Shown one piece after another: positions 46,587 through 55,796 of a stretch of DNA of 64,000 bases. Position 1 is the first letter of the stretch, and each line of letters begins with the position of its first letter. The translations under genes were made by a program, and so were the position numbers. The notes beneath the pieces were generated by a model, which saw only the letters and a program-made list of their open reading frames with translations, did no database searches and was not told the origin of the DNA. Location: assembly GCA_014238905.1 (NCBI GenBank), contig JABAAE010000001.1, forward strand, positions 294,712 to 358,711, in the 5' to 3' direction. The DNA is from Planctomycetota bacterium (GTDB taxonomy: Bacteria; Planctomycetota; Planctomycetia; Pirellulales; Pirellulaceae).

Positions 46587-47477
46587 ATGACCGATGACCA
46601 GCAGTGGACCATCAAACGACTGTTAACCTGGACGACTCAGTTCCTGGAAGAGAGCGGATCCCCATCTCCCCGATTGGATGCCGAGGTGCTTCTGTCGGAA
46701 GCCCGAGAATGCAATCGGATCGCTCTATACACCTCATATGACGAAGTACCAGATGAAGCTGTCTTAGAAAAATTTCGCGGATGGATCAGACAAAGGGCCG
46801 GCGGAGAACCCGTCGCCTATCTGGTTGGATATCGCGAATTCTATTCACTTTCTTTTAGCGTCAACCGACACGTCCTGATTCCCCGCCCGGAAACCGAGAT
46901 GCTCGTCACTCTGGCAATCGATTTTATAAAGTCACTTGCCGAAGAAAACCAAAATAGCGGTCATCCCATCATCTGCGATATGGGTACCGGAAGCGGATGT
47001 ATTCCTATTGCGATCGCAGCCAATGAATCCACCTGTCAACTGACAGCCGTCGATATCTGTCCCAAAGCGATTCACGTCGCCAAGGAAAACAGCCGATCTC
47101 ATCAGGTTGGCGACCGGATCGATTTTATCGAAAGCAATCTCTTCGCCAATGTGAATTCCGATCGAAAGTTTGATTGTATCGTTAGCAACCCGCCCTATAT
47201 CGGCAATCGTGAAAAAGGAGAACTTCCCCGCGACGTGCTGGAGCATGAACCCCATTTAGCACTGTTCTCAGGGGAAACCGGTCTGGAGATTATCGAAGAA
47301 CTGATCCATCAATCAGCCACTCGACTACGCTCAGGTGGCCAGCTGATGTTTGAGCTCAGCCCCATGCTATCCCAAGCTGGATATGAGCTCATCTCATCTC
47401 ATCCCGATTTTAAGGACTCCAGGATAGTCCATGACCTCGCTCAACTACCTCGAGTCATCGTTGCAACTAAGTCTTAG
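46587..47477 (+). CDS. prmC: Release factor glutamine methyltransferase
   Basis: A 296-residue enzyme: N-terminal helical domain (SPRLDAEVLLSEA), then a SAM domain with VLIPRPETEMLV, CDMGTGSGCIPIAIA and the NPPY motif in CIVSNPPYIGNRE that binds the target Gln. It methylates the GGQ motif of peptide-chain release factors. It lies 132 bases downstream of glyA on the same strand; prfA is not adjacent in the window. Confidence 0.95.
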   Translation: MTDDQQWTIKRLLTWTTQFLEESGSPSPRLDAEVLLSEARECNRIALYTSYDEVPDEAVLEKFRGWIRQRAGGEPVAYLVGYREFYSLSFSVNRHVLIPRPETEMLVTLAIDFIKSLAEENQNSGHPIICDMGTGSGCIPIAIAANESTCQLTAVDICPKAIHVAKENSRSHQVGDRIDFIESNLFANVNSDRKFDCIVSNPPYIGNREKGELPRDVLEHEPHLALFSGETGLEIIEELIHQSATRLRSGGQLMFELSPMLSQAGYELISSHPDFKDSRIVHDLAQLPRVIVATKS

Positions 47478-47733
47478 GTCCAAAGGGAAGCGGTCTGGAT
47501 TTCGTGTCAAAAAGGGTGTTTTTGTCTAAAGATTTCCCCACCTTTCACCGAGAGTCAACTGCTAGCTATCGCTTTCCATCGCCCTAAACCGTTGCAATTG
47601 ATGGGGTTGGGGGCATCCACTTAGGTTTTTGCTTCGCTTGGCACAGCTTCTGCATACCATTGTTTTATCTTTACTTTCGATGAGTCAGATTTGGAGTTTT
47701 TTGGCTCAAAAACATTAAACAAAGGAATGCAAA

Positions 47734-48162
47734 ATGCTAGTACTCTCAAGGAAGCAAAAACAGCAAATCAGAATTGGCAATGACGTCGTCCTGACCGTCC
47801 TTCAAGTCAAAGGAAATTCGGTTCGAATCGGTATCGAAGCTCCCGATAGCGTGCATATTGTGCGTGGTGAATTGGAAACCCGAAAATTGAAAAGCCCAGC
47901 CGAGGGTCCAAGTGAAAATGGCAGCAACCGGATCTGCCCGAAGAAGTCAGCCATGCCAACAATTTCCGCTCTTGGTGACGGCTCTCCGTCAATATTGGCT
48001 CATGATGGCATCCAGACAACCGGCAACCCAATCCTCCATTTCCGGATCCGCGGATCCGGAAATGATAAACCAGAGGGAAGACCGTCCAGGACCATGGCCG
48101 ACATTGCCAGTAGCCTACCCGCTTTAAGAAATCAATCCAGACTTGGAAGGATCCCCTCTTAA
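47734..48162 (+). CDS. csrA: CsrA-type translational regulator with long C-terminal extension
   Basis: The first 60 residues are clearly CsrA: MLVLSRKQKQQIRIGNDVVLTVLQVKGNSVRIGIEAPDSVHIVRGEL, including the C-terminal VxxxRxEL contact. AAAGGA precedes the ATG. CsrA is normally 60-75 residues; here a further 80 residues follow (Ser/Pro/Gly/Arg rich, SPAEGPSENGSNRICPKK..., ending RNQSRLGRIPS). The tail is probably disordered and may bind RNA or protein; a frameshift fusing downstream sequence is another possibility. CsrA dimers bind GGA motifs in mRNA leaders. Confidence 0.85.
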   Translation: MLVLSRKQKQQIRIGNDVVLTVLQVKGNSVRIGIEAPDSVHIVRGELETRKLKSPAEGPSENGSNRICPKKSAMPTISALGDGSPSILAHDGIQTTGNPILHFRIRGSGNDKPEGRPSRTMADIASSLPALRNQSRLGRIPS

Positions 48163-48550
48163 ATCGGTCATTAACTCCACATCCTTGTTTGCAGGAAGAT
48201 TTCTAGCCACATCTTCCGATGCAATCTCAGAAGGGCTGCCAGCCTATTCAGGCTGGAAAACACTTGCTCGTTCGTGACGCTCGGCTCATGGACCAGATCA
48301 CCTCGTCGAAGACAATCCGGTTCCAGGCGAAAGGAATTCGCTGAGAATCATTTTGTCCTCCGCCTTCGTCTTTCGCTCAAGCAAATCGAGTCTTCAAGGA
48401 AGCTACCACCGCGATTGGCAACCCGTCAAACACAACGACGTAAAACATAACGACGTAAAAACCCGACCCCGTAAAAATCCAACCCCGTAAAAATCCAACC
48501 CCGTAAAAATCCAACGACGACGAGGCTCCAAACAGCTCGGCAGCGCCGCC
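48163..48550. other. Intergenic region between convergent csrA and top6B
   Basis: About 390 bases with no supported gene. It contains a perfect 6-bp hairpin CCAGCC/GGCTGG (48239-48256), without a T-tract, and the 16-bp tandem repeat listed separately. Confidence 0.45.
48436..48514. repeat. 16-bp tandem repeat, about five copies
   Basis: Three exact units of CCCCGTAAAAATCCAA (48467-48482, 48483-48498, 48499-48514) preceded by two diverged units (48436-48450, 48451-48466). Contiguous, no spacers. It lies 37 bases downstream of the top6B stop. Confidence 0.95.
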
Positions 48551-50569
48551 TTAAAAGAGCTTGCCCTGTCCGTTGATTGTCCCATCAGCCGCGACCGGTT
48601 CATCAGAGACAATTAACACGTTATCGCCGTAACCGCGATCATTAACTTTTTCACCATGTTTGTTCAGCTTCGTATCAGCTTCGACGGTCTTACGTTGGGC
48701 TACCTTTAGCAATTGGTTATACAACTCCTCGGAATCATGGCCGCTAATTTCGTTGACCGCATTGGCAACCTCACCAAGGTATCGAAGAAAGATACTCCGC
48801 CTTTCTCCTTCCTGTTTGATCGTTCGCCGTCGTCGCATGTACATTCCCAATTTTCGACCAACGGCCTGCAAACCAAGTCGCAGCTCTTTTTCGATTTCCG
48901 GGTAAGCGGCAATAGCCTCTTTGGACTCGCTGGTAAAAGGAACCCATACACTAGCCATGTGTACCATGATCGTCACCGGCCCACTCGGGAGCGATCCTCT
49001 GGATTGCGACAATCCATAACTTCGCCAATTGGTACTCATGATAGTTTGCGTGATCGCACAATCTCGCAGCTTAAACTGGAGGGGAACTCGATTGGCAAAT
49101 CTTAAGACCTGCATCGACTGACCCTCATTGAGGTTCACATTTTTCATGGCGTCATGCAGTTTCTTTCGGTCATTGGATTTCAATTTCGACGGTGATTGAC
49201 GGGTACCAAATCCAGACTCCTTGATGATTTTCTCTGCCCCTTCCGGGCCCATGCCATCAAATTCATGCATCAAGAATTGCCGTAATGTCCGCGCATCGGT
49301 CTGATCAAGCAGGCGATCGAGATCCTCTGCGGTGATCTTCTGAGCCTTTGAAGACCCACCAAATGCGAGTGCGACCTCAATTTGAAAGGGGTTTCCTCGA
49401 TAAACCGACGGCGGTCGTGTCGCCGCCACAAAAAACTCTCCAGGAACCACGTGATAGAGCCCCTTTAACAACAACTCCTCCCCAATTGGTGAGATGCAGT
49501 CCGTTGAAGGAGCAGAAATTTTGGTCTCCTGAATTGCCCGATAGAGGGTATCGGCTTCTTTTTGGCCAATTTTTTTGGTTGACGCACGCGTACTAAGTCC
49601 GGCGGTGGCACAGATACGCTTAGCCACTGCAGCGCTGACGCGTGAAAAAGAAGATGTAAGAAACTGCGAAAGAGTCATCCCGGCTGAATCTTTGAGCAAT
49701 GAAAACAGTCGCCCCAATTCCACCCCATAAGGGTGTGGTTTGATCTCAACTGGTTCCGGCGGAAGCTGATCGGTGGATCGGTTGTAGTCAAATTCACTTC
49801 CATCTGGATCGATGTAATGAATAGTGACATGGGGATTGGCGATAGCCGTCTGTTCGAGGTAATCATCGACACTACCACGACCCCGTTTGTGGATTCCCTC
49901 CAATTCTATCGTGACCCGGGTCCCACTCCTCAGTTCTTTTCCGTCATTGCCTTCGTTGTCGGAGGGGTAACGGGAGACCCATTGAATTCCATGTTTCTTG
50001 ACAAACGACTCTCCTTTGGCTCCCGGAGGGATATCGAGGCCTTCGCCACGGCCATTAAGAATTTCTGGTTTGTTGGTCTTGGTATCAATTTGAATTTCAA
50101 AATAATGCGCGGGCTTCCTGATGGAAATTTTTGAAATAATTTCCACCGGCTTACCTGTTGTCAATTGCCCGTACATCCCGGCAGCGCTGATACCGATCCC
50201 TTGCTGGCCCCGGCTCATACGCAGTCGGTGGAACTTAGAACCATAAAGCAACTTGCCAAAAATCAACGGAATTTGCTTTTTGACGATACCCGGTCCATTG
50301 TCCTGGATGGCCACCCTGTACCGCTCTTTTTCAGTCGATTCTATATGAACCCATATTTCCGGCGTGATACCCGCCTCTTCACAGGCATCCAGCGAATTAT
50401 CGACGGCTTCCTTGACCGCCGTCAGCAATGCCTTGCGTGGGTTATCGAAACCGAGAAGGTGGCGATTCTTGGTGAAAAATTCGCTGACAGAAATACTCTT
50501 CTGGTCGGCCGCCATGGATTCGGCGGTTGCTCGTCGGCGGCGAGGTTTTCCGTTGCCTGCAGTAGTCAA
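48551..50569 (-). CDS. top6B: DNA topoisomerase VI subunit B
   Basis: A 672-residue protein from TTG at 50569, chosen because AGGAG lies 9 bases upstream and the product begins [26 protein letters not shown] at 50515 would start 18 residues later. The GHKL ATPase has EAVDN (54-58), DNGPGI (90-95) and GQQGIGISA (121-129), then the H2TH and transducer regions. Subunit B drives ATP-dependent strand passage with subunit A. Topo VI is typical of archaea and plants and occurs in some bacteria including planctomycetes. The subunit A gene, often adjacent, is not in the window. Confidence 0.93.
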   Translation of the reverse strand: MTTAGNGKPRRRRATAESMAADQKSISVSEFFTKNRHLLGFDNPRKALLTAVKEAVDNSLDACEEAGITPEIWVHIESTEKERYRVAIQDNGPGIVKKQIPLIFGKLLYGSKFHRLRMSRGQQGIGISAAGMYGQLTTGKPVEIISKISIRKPAHYFEIQIDTKTNKPEILNGRGEGLDIPPGAKGESFVKKHGIQWVSRYPSDNEGNDGKELRSGTRVTIELEGIHKRGRGSVDDYLEQTAIANPHVTIHYIDPDGSEFDYNRSTDQLPPEPVEIKPHPYGVELGRLFSLLKDSAGMTLSQFLTSSFSRVSAAVAKRICATAGLSTRASTKKIGQKEADTLYRAIQETKISAPSTDCISPIGEELLLKGLYHVVPGEFFVAATRPPSVYRGNPFQIEVALAFGGSSKAQKITAEDLDRLLDQTDARTLRQFLMHEFDGMGPEGAEKIIKESGFGTRQSPSKLKSNDRKKLHDAMKNVNLNEGQSMQVLRFANRVPLQFKLRDCAITQTIMSTNWRSYGLSQSRGSLPSGPVTIMVHMASVWVPFTSESKEAIAAYPEIEKELRLGLQAVGRKLGMYMRRRRTIKQEGERRSIFLRYLGEVANAVNEISGHDSEELYNQLLKVAQRKTVEADTKLNKHGEKVNDRGYGDNVLIVSDEPVAADGTINGQGKLF

Positions 50570-50949
50570 CGCAAAGAACTCCTGAAAAACATGGTGCAAA
50601 TGGGTCTGTTGTCGAATTGGCCAGAGTTTAACATCAATGGCCTTCTCTTCAAGCGTTCGGGTCAGAACGAATCGATCGATTATAGCGACTGGATTTATGC
50701 GGGCACAGTCGGTTTTAACGATTGTTCCACGACCGGTTCGGGTTTCGCGGGTCAACGCGACTTTTTCCCTCACAACGATTCTAGAAATCAACCGAAACAA
50801 ATCAACATCTTCCAAATGTAGAGGAAGAACTTTTGACGGACGGGACTTCGTTAAAAGCAGATTCCATTGGGCCGGCCAATTGGGAACGAGACGTCATTAA
50901 TCGTTGGCGGAGAGAATTCCGCCAGAGTTTTTCGATTCAGGAGAAGACG

Positions 50950-51456
50950 ATGAGAAAGCCCCTCACGCAAATCAACCTATTTATCGTCATCGCTGTTTCC
51001 TGGTGTCAAATCGTGTCAACCAGCGGTGCTCAAGAGGCCACCGAGCCAAAAGCTGTCCAACCATCGCAATTGGTCGTCGGCAAGCCAATGGCTGCCCAAC
51101 AGCCCAGCCATTTTTATAATTACTACATTCAAAAGGCGGCCGATGGAACAGCAGCATCGATGTACCCGTCGCCTGTCCCAGTCCCCGCTCGAGTAGGCCA
51201 CACTCACTACACCTACCAGCCCTTACTGCCACACGAACTGATGTATCGACACTCTCGTGTCTACTACACTCCCCACGGATCTAGCGACCAGTTTTATTCC
51301 AACTCTGGTAAAAGGTGGTGTGGCCAAGACACTCCGTATACGGAAACATCAGTGATCTATACATATGGAAACAACATCTTGACTCCCATGCCTTTCAAGA
51401 TTCCAAGTTTTAACCTGAGGGGACTGAGAAAGGCCTGTGTCGGCAGGTGCAAATAA
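50950..51456 (+). CDS. Small secreted hypothetical protein, Tyr/His/Pro-rich
   Basis: A 168-residue protein; AGGAG lies 6 bases before the ATG at 50950, which is preferred over a start at 50833. The signal peptide is MRKPLTQINLFIVIAVSWCQIVSTSGA with cleavage before QEAT. The mature part is rich in Tyr, His, Pro and Gln (HFYNYYIQKAADG, HTHYTYQPLLPHELMYRH) with two Cys. No domain is recognised. It forms a tandem pair with the next gene, a protein of similar style. Confidence 0.75.
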   Translation: MRKPLTQINLFIVIAVSWCQIVSTSGAQEATEPKAVQPSQLVVGKPMAAQQPSHFYNYYIQKAADGTAASMYPSPVPVPARVGHTHYTYQPLLPHELMYRHSRVYYTPHGSSDQFYSNSGKRWCGQDTPYTETSVIYTYGNNILTPMPFKIPSFNLRGLRKACVGRCK

Positions 51457-51505
51457 CTTCTGCAGCATTGCCCACGCACTGGATTCAAATTTCAAGGAAC
51501 ATCTC

Positions 51506-52015
51506 ATGAGAACCAAGATAATTCAATTTCTGGCGATAATGATCGCTGCCGCAGGAGTCTCGGCATCCCATGGAACGGCTCAGGAATGTGGCAATGGCCT
51601 ACGCTGTGCAAAATTCTCGTTCCTGAAGCAGCATCTCAAAGGGCCTCGCGGCAAACGAATTGCCATGAGCCTGGAGCATCCCGCACCTTTGTACGCCCAT
51701 AGTCGAGGGGGGCTCGATGCGACTCAAACCCACCATTGGAATCAGACCCAAGCGGCTAACCGGTCTTGGCACGGGGGCTATTCCTTGCCTGCCTATGGTC
51801 AGCCAATGGCATTGCTGGTTCCACCCACCGCATCATTCCACGGTGTCTACAGCGAGGGGGTAGGAAATACTCAGAGCCTCCCAATTTATCACCAATTTGG
51901 TCGAGCCTTTCCGGGGCCAGCTACCGGGGCCAAGTCTGGCATGTATCATTCCAAACCTCAGCAGCCCCGAAATACCATGCAGTTCGGCATGTATTATTTA
52001 CGAGCTCCATGGTAA
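51506..52015 (+). CDS. Small secreted hypothetical protein
   Basis: A 169-residue protein from ATG 51506, 49 bases after the preceding gene. The signal peptide is MRTKIIQFLAIMIAAAGVSASHGTA before QECG. The mature protein is rich in His, Gln, Tyr and Gly (THHWNQTQAANRSWHGGYSLPAYGQPMALLVP, SLPIYHQFGRAFPG). It shares composition and layout with the gene before it, suggesting duplicated or functionally paired envelope proteins. No known domain. Confidence 0.75.
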   Translation: MRTKIIQFLAIMIAAAGVSASHGTAQECGNGLRCAKFSFLKQHLKGPRGKRIAMSLEHPAPLYAHSRGGLDATQTHHWNQTQAANRSWHGGYSLPAYGQPMALLVPPTASFHGVYSEGVGNTQSLPIYHQFGRAFPGPATGAKSGMYHSKPQQPRNTMQFGMYYLRAPW

Positions 52016-52191
52016 CGCCGGTCTTCTGGACCACTAATTTACCCATTTTCCACTCTGCGGTTTCGGTGTTTACCAATCTCGCATTTAGGCCTCGTGGAAA
52101 CCAAAAAAGAATGACTTTCCAGATCCTAAATTAGTCAACCATACCGGCTCATCAAAACTGGCGTTCTTCTGGTTACCTCGCCAGCCTCCCT

Positions 52192-54333
52192 TTATTCCAT
52201 ACCAGGGACCCAGAGTTTTTTCTCCTCTGCGGGTTTCTCCGGTGCAGCGGATCCTCCGTCAGGCGTCCATACGTAGCCTGATTCAGTTGCTGGAGGATTT
52301 CCCGGGGCGGCTGGTGCCGCTTCCTGCCTTGGACTTCCATTTGGATCCACGATGCCGAACCGAACCAACACCCGCATCAATTCGTTGCCGACACCTGGTT
52401 CTCGAATATACTTGGACTCTATTTCCCGTATGAGATCTGGTGCTTTCTCAACATCTCCACGCTCGATCCTCGCCTCCAACTCCGCAATCAGCGTCCGAGC
52501 CGGTGAAGCCTTTTTCGTAATACAAACATTGCGGGCTTTTTGAATAAGCTGCATGCATTCTTCCAGTTCCGGCTCCATTCTGGCAAGCATCAAATAAACA
52601 CTCGATTTATCAATTTCTTCATCAAGGGAATCGCGGTTGAGCAACTCATGACAAATCGCCGTCAAGGCTTTCCAAGCCGATACCATTCCGGCCCTTTGAA
52701 AGGCACTGACCAAGTCCTTATCACCTAGCTTGGTGAAATCGACCTGTGGCAATCGAATCACCGAAATTCGATCCGGATTTGGGATATCCGAGGGGTCAAA
52801 AATTTTCCTTGGGGGAACCTGTAACTTCTCCCTTAGCATATCAAGGTCAACTTGCATCGTGATCTGTTGATCGGTCGAAAGTTCCAACAGCAAGACCGCA
52901 GCAGCCAGAGCGACCTTGTATTTTTCTTGGCCAACTACGTCAGCGGGAGTCTTGCCGCCCAACGAAGGTTGTGACAGCTTCGGCCATTTTTCCAACATGA
53001 TTTCCCGACGTTGCTCATTCAGCAGCTCGTTTTGGAGCTCACGGGGAGTATCGGGGGGAAACTGCCAATCCCAAGTCAACGTATCGGACAAACGAGTCAC
53101 TTGTGAAAGAGCTCTGGAATCCGATTCTTCTCCGATGTGATCGCCCAGCACAATCTTCGCTTGACCGAGCTTCACCTCGTATTGATCATTTTTGGTCATC
53201 ATCAACTCAATTCGCGGGTCGCGATCGGTTTGACGTCCATAAACATAAATTTGGCAGCAGACATTGGGGATTTCCCCTCGAGTGATATCGATGCCGGAAT
53301 CAGGACGTTCCCTGTCGAAAATTAAAAACGCCTCCTTGGGACGGGGGCCTTCAGGAAGAGCCTCTTCCTGTAAAGGCACCGAATCACAACGTTTATCAGC
53401 CGCCAGTTCTTCCACCAATTTGTCAACATCGTTCACCGGATAAGTGTTAACCACTACATCCAGTTTTTCAGCTTCCAATTCTGGATCAATCAGCTGAGCA
53501 AACGCTTCGGCCTCAACAGCATCTTCAAAATCAACACCTGCGGTATGGGCGTAATCACTCCACGATTCGGCCATATCCTCGGCCGCGCCAAGACAATTCT
53601 GATAGATGGCAATGTTCCTGCGAATCTCGGGCTGATCAGGATATTGTTCATCAAGATCCTGAAGTGATTCCACTGCCGAAATCCAACGTCCACGAGAACC
53701 CATTTTGACGGCGGTATCAAAGTCTTCCCTCCATGGGGCGCCCTCCGGGGCCTCGGCGGCCACATTGTCGACTTTCATCAATAATGGAATCTTGGAACTC
53801 ATAAAGGTTTGGGAGATAAGCCGCCCAACCTGTTCGTCTTTTTCAGGATGAAAACCCTGATACAAAAGCAGATGGTTACGGCCGGCAATGACACGCCCGG
53901 AATGCAAAAGCGAGATCCCCACCAATTTTATTGCTTCGATAACGGAAAAGGGAATATTGTCCCCAATCAGGTCGAGACACTGCTGTAATTTGTCAACTGC
54001 GTTATCCAACTCTCCCGCGGCAGCATCTAATAAACCATGGTTAGCCAACGCGATAGGATTGTCCGGATTCTTTTTCAAGACCTGCTTGGACGCCTCACGG
54101 GCTTTCTCGTCTTCGCCCAACTGCAGAAGAATGTTGGTTTTGATATTGAGAAGACAGTCCTTGTCACCCTTCTTTTCAATGGCATGATTGACATGATCCA
54201 AAGCGGCAACTCGTTGTTCACCTTGAAGTGCCGTCAAAACCTTGTTGATTTCCGGAAGTACATCTCGTGCGCAACAAAACTTCACCTTTTTATTACTACC
54301 GCAGGGGCAAAGTTGATATTGATCAATGGTCAT
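52192..54333 (-). CDS. SEC-C metal-binding and TPR-like protein
   Basis: A 713-residue cytoplasmic protein. The N-terminus is a SEC-C-like zinc knuckle (YQLCPCGSNKKVKFCCARD: CxC then CC), as at the end of SecA and on its own in many proteins. Residues about 35-260 form TPR-like helical repeats (AALDHVNHAIEKKGDKDCLLNIKTNILLQLGEDEKAREASKQVL). The remainder is a large helical domain with a Pro/Ala-rich end. Its function is unknown; SEC-C suggests nucleic acid, ribosome or secretion partner binding (inference). Confidence 0.82.
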   Translation of the reverse strand: MTIDQYQLCPCGSNKKVKFCCARDVLPEINKVLTALQGEQRVAALDHVNHAIEKKGDKDCLLNIKTNILLQLGEDEKAREASKQVLKKNPDNPIALANHGLLDAAAGELDNAVDKLQQCLDLIGDNIPFSVIEAIKLVGISLLHSGRVIAGRNHLLLYQGFHPEKDEQVGRLISQTFMSSKIPLLMKVDNVAAEAPEGAPWREDFDTAVKMGSRGRWISAVESLQDLDEQYPDQPEIRRNIAIYQNCLGAAEDMAESWSDYAHTAGVDFEDAVEAEAFAQLIDPELEAEKLDVVVNTYPVNDVDKLVEELAADKRCDSVPLQEEALPEGPRPKEAFLIFDRERPDSGIDITRGEIPNVCCQIYVYGRQTDRDPRIELMMTKNDQYEVKLGQAKIVLGDHIGEESDSRALSQVTRLSDTLTWDWQFPPDTPRELQNELLNEQRREIMLEKWPKLSQPSLGGKTPADVVGQEKYKVALAAAVLLLELSTDQQITMQVDLDMLREKLQVPPRKIFDPSDIPNPDRISVIRLPQVDFTKLGDKDLVSAFQRAGMVSAWKALTAICHELLNRDSLDEEIDKSSVYLMLARMEPELEECMQLIQKARNVCITKKASPARTLIAELEARIERGDVEKAPDLIREIESKYIREPGVGNELMRVLVRFGIVDPNGSPRQEAAPAAPGNPPATESGYVWTPDGGSAAPEKPAEEKKLWVPGME

Positions 54334-54835
54334 TAAATCATTTTTCTCTAATGAAGGCGTAAATACTATTAATTACCCCGGCGGGTGGATCTGCCAGAGA
54401 AGAATCGACCGAACATTGTTGGCCGACCGGGTGCCAAAAGCGGTAGAACCAAAAGCGGTAGAACCAAAAGCGGTAGAACCCTACCTTCCATCTTGTTAGG
54501 GACGTTAACAGTAGAAGACATTGAATTTAAGCGATTTTCTCCCTATTCGAAAGTGACAGACAGGAATTCACTCTCCGGTTCTTTCCACCAAAGTGACTGC
54601 ACCGGGCAATTTTGCCAATCGTACATTGCCTGTTTGGCCCAGCCGGCAAAACAATGGGGTCATCTCAGGGCAGTTTGCAGGCCAAAAAAATTGACAACAC
54701 GACCCAATCCATTTGGTCCCCATGACAAAATGCCATAGGATCACATTAGATGTTCACTGGGAGCGGGATCTAAATCCTTGACCTGGCCTTGAGATGAACG
54801 TTGGCTTGAGGGCTTCATGATCTGGAGATTTGAGG
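54334..54835. other. Intergenic region with tandem repeat
   Basis: About 500 bases between the SEC-C gene (minus) and the metallopeptidase-like gene (plus). It holds a 15-bp tandem triplicate. A 117-codon GTG-start frame (54385-54738) spans the repeat but is Cys/Lys/Arg-biased and unconvincing. Confidence 0.45.
54434..54478. repeat. 15-bp tandem triplicate
   Basis: Three exact copies of CCAAAAGCGGTAGAA (54434-54448, 54449-54463, 54464-54478). The period is a multiple of three but no supported gene covers it. Confidence 0.95.
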
Positions 54836-55768
54836 ATGTGGATACGATTTGGTACTTTCGTCCTGCAGTCGCAAATAGGCTTACTGGGATGGGTCGTTAC
54901 GTTGGGTATCAACTCGCCGGTTGGGTTTGGGCAATCATTATCAACGGGGCAACCATCGCAACCCCGATCGACCACCCAGTCGTTTTCAGAAAAAGACTAT
55001 CGCGATCACCTTCAAAAGCTCAAACAAAGAATTCCGTCTACTGAATTTCACGTTGTGCTCCAGAAACCATTTGTGGTCATCGGTGATGAAGAATTGGCAG
55101 TCGTCAAACGGAGGGCTGAGGGAACGGTGAAATGGGCTGTCGACCATCTCAAAAAAGATTTTTTTTCCAAAGATCCCAATGTCATCGTTGACATCTGGTT
55201 ATTCCGCAACAAATCCAGTTACGAAAAAAACTGCCAGAAAATTTTTGGTTCAGTGCCCACCACTCCCTATGGATTCTACTCCTCAACCCACCGCGCTCTA
55301 ATCATGAATATTTCAACGGGCGGGGGTACGCTCGTTCACGAAATTGTTCATCCCTTCATCGAATCAAATTTCCCGAAATGCCCGTCGTGGTTCAATGAAG
55401 GCCTGGCTTCGCTCTACGAACAGAGTCGAGGAAAGGATGGGAAGATCATGGGACTGACCAATTGGCGGTTGAGGGGACTCCAGCTCTATATTCAGGACAA
55501 GAGGCTACCATCGTTTAAGACATTGTGCTCAACGACAAGAAACGAGTTTTATCGGGAAGACCCCGGAACCAACTATGCGCAGGCCCGGTATCTTTGTTAT
55601 TACCTTCAGCAGCAAGGCCAACTAAGGACGTTCTACCATCGGTTTGTCAGCAACGTTAATGTAGACCCAACAGGCTACGAGTCGTTGAAAAAAACACTTG
55701 GTGAAACGGACATGGAATTGTTCAAGAAAAAATGGGAAAAGTTTGTTTTGGACCTACGTTTTGAGTAA
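54836..55768 (+). CDS. Exported gluzincin-like metallopeptidase (HExxH)
   Basis: A 310-residue protein from the ATG at 54836, with GGAG 8 bases upstream (TTG two codons earlier is the alternative). The N-terminus is a signal-like hydrophobic stretch (FGTFVLQSQIGLLGWVVTLGI). HEIVH at about residues 163-167, followed about 18-20 residues later by Glu in WFNEGLASLYE, is the gluzincin zinc site (third ligand Glu). The earlier part (VDIWLFRNKSSYEKNC) fits collagenase/DUF1570-like relatives. It is likely a periplasmic or surface peptidase; substrate unknown. Confidence 0.82.
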   Translation: MWIRFGTFVLQSQIGLLGWVVTLGINSPVGFGQSLSTGQPSQPRSTTQSFSEKDYRDHLQKLKQRIPSTEFHVVLQKPFVVIGDEELAVVKRRAEGTVKWAVDHLKKDFFSKDPNVIVDIWLFRNKSSYEKNCQKIFGSVPTTPYGFYSSTHRALIMNISTGGGTLVHEIVHPFIESNFPKCPSWFNEGLASLYEQSRGKDGKIMGLTNWRLRGLQLYIQDKRLPSFKTLCSTTRNEFYREDPGTNYAQARYLCYYLQQQGQLRTFYHRFVSNVNVDPTGYESLKKTLGETDMELFKKKWEKFVLDLRFE

Positions 55769-55796
55769 CGGACAATCGCGAATTCCAAATCTCTTT

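Noticed and set aside
48403-48612. 69-codon frame over the 16-bp repeat downstream of top6B
   Set aside because: It is produced by the repeat and overlaps the top6B end in another frame.
54385-54738. 117-codon frame across the 15-bp tandem repeat
   Set aside because: GTG start, biased composition (GRTKSGRTKSGRT from the repeat) and no recognisable domain; likely chance.
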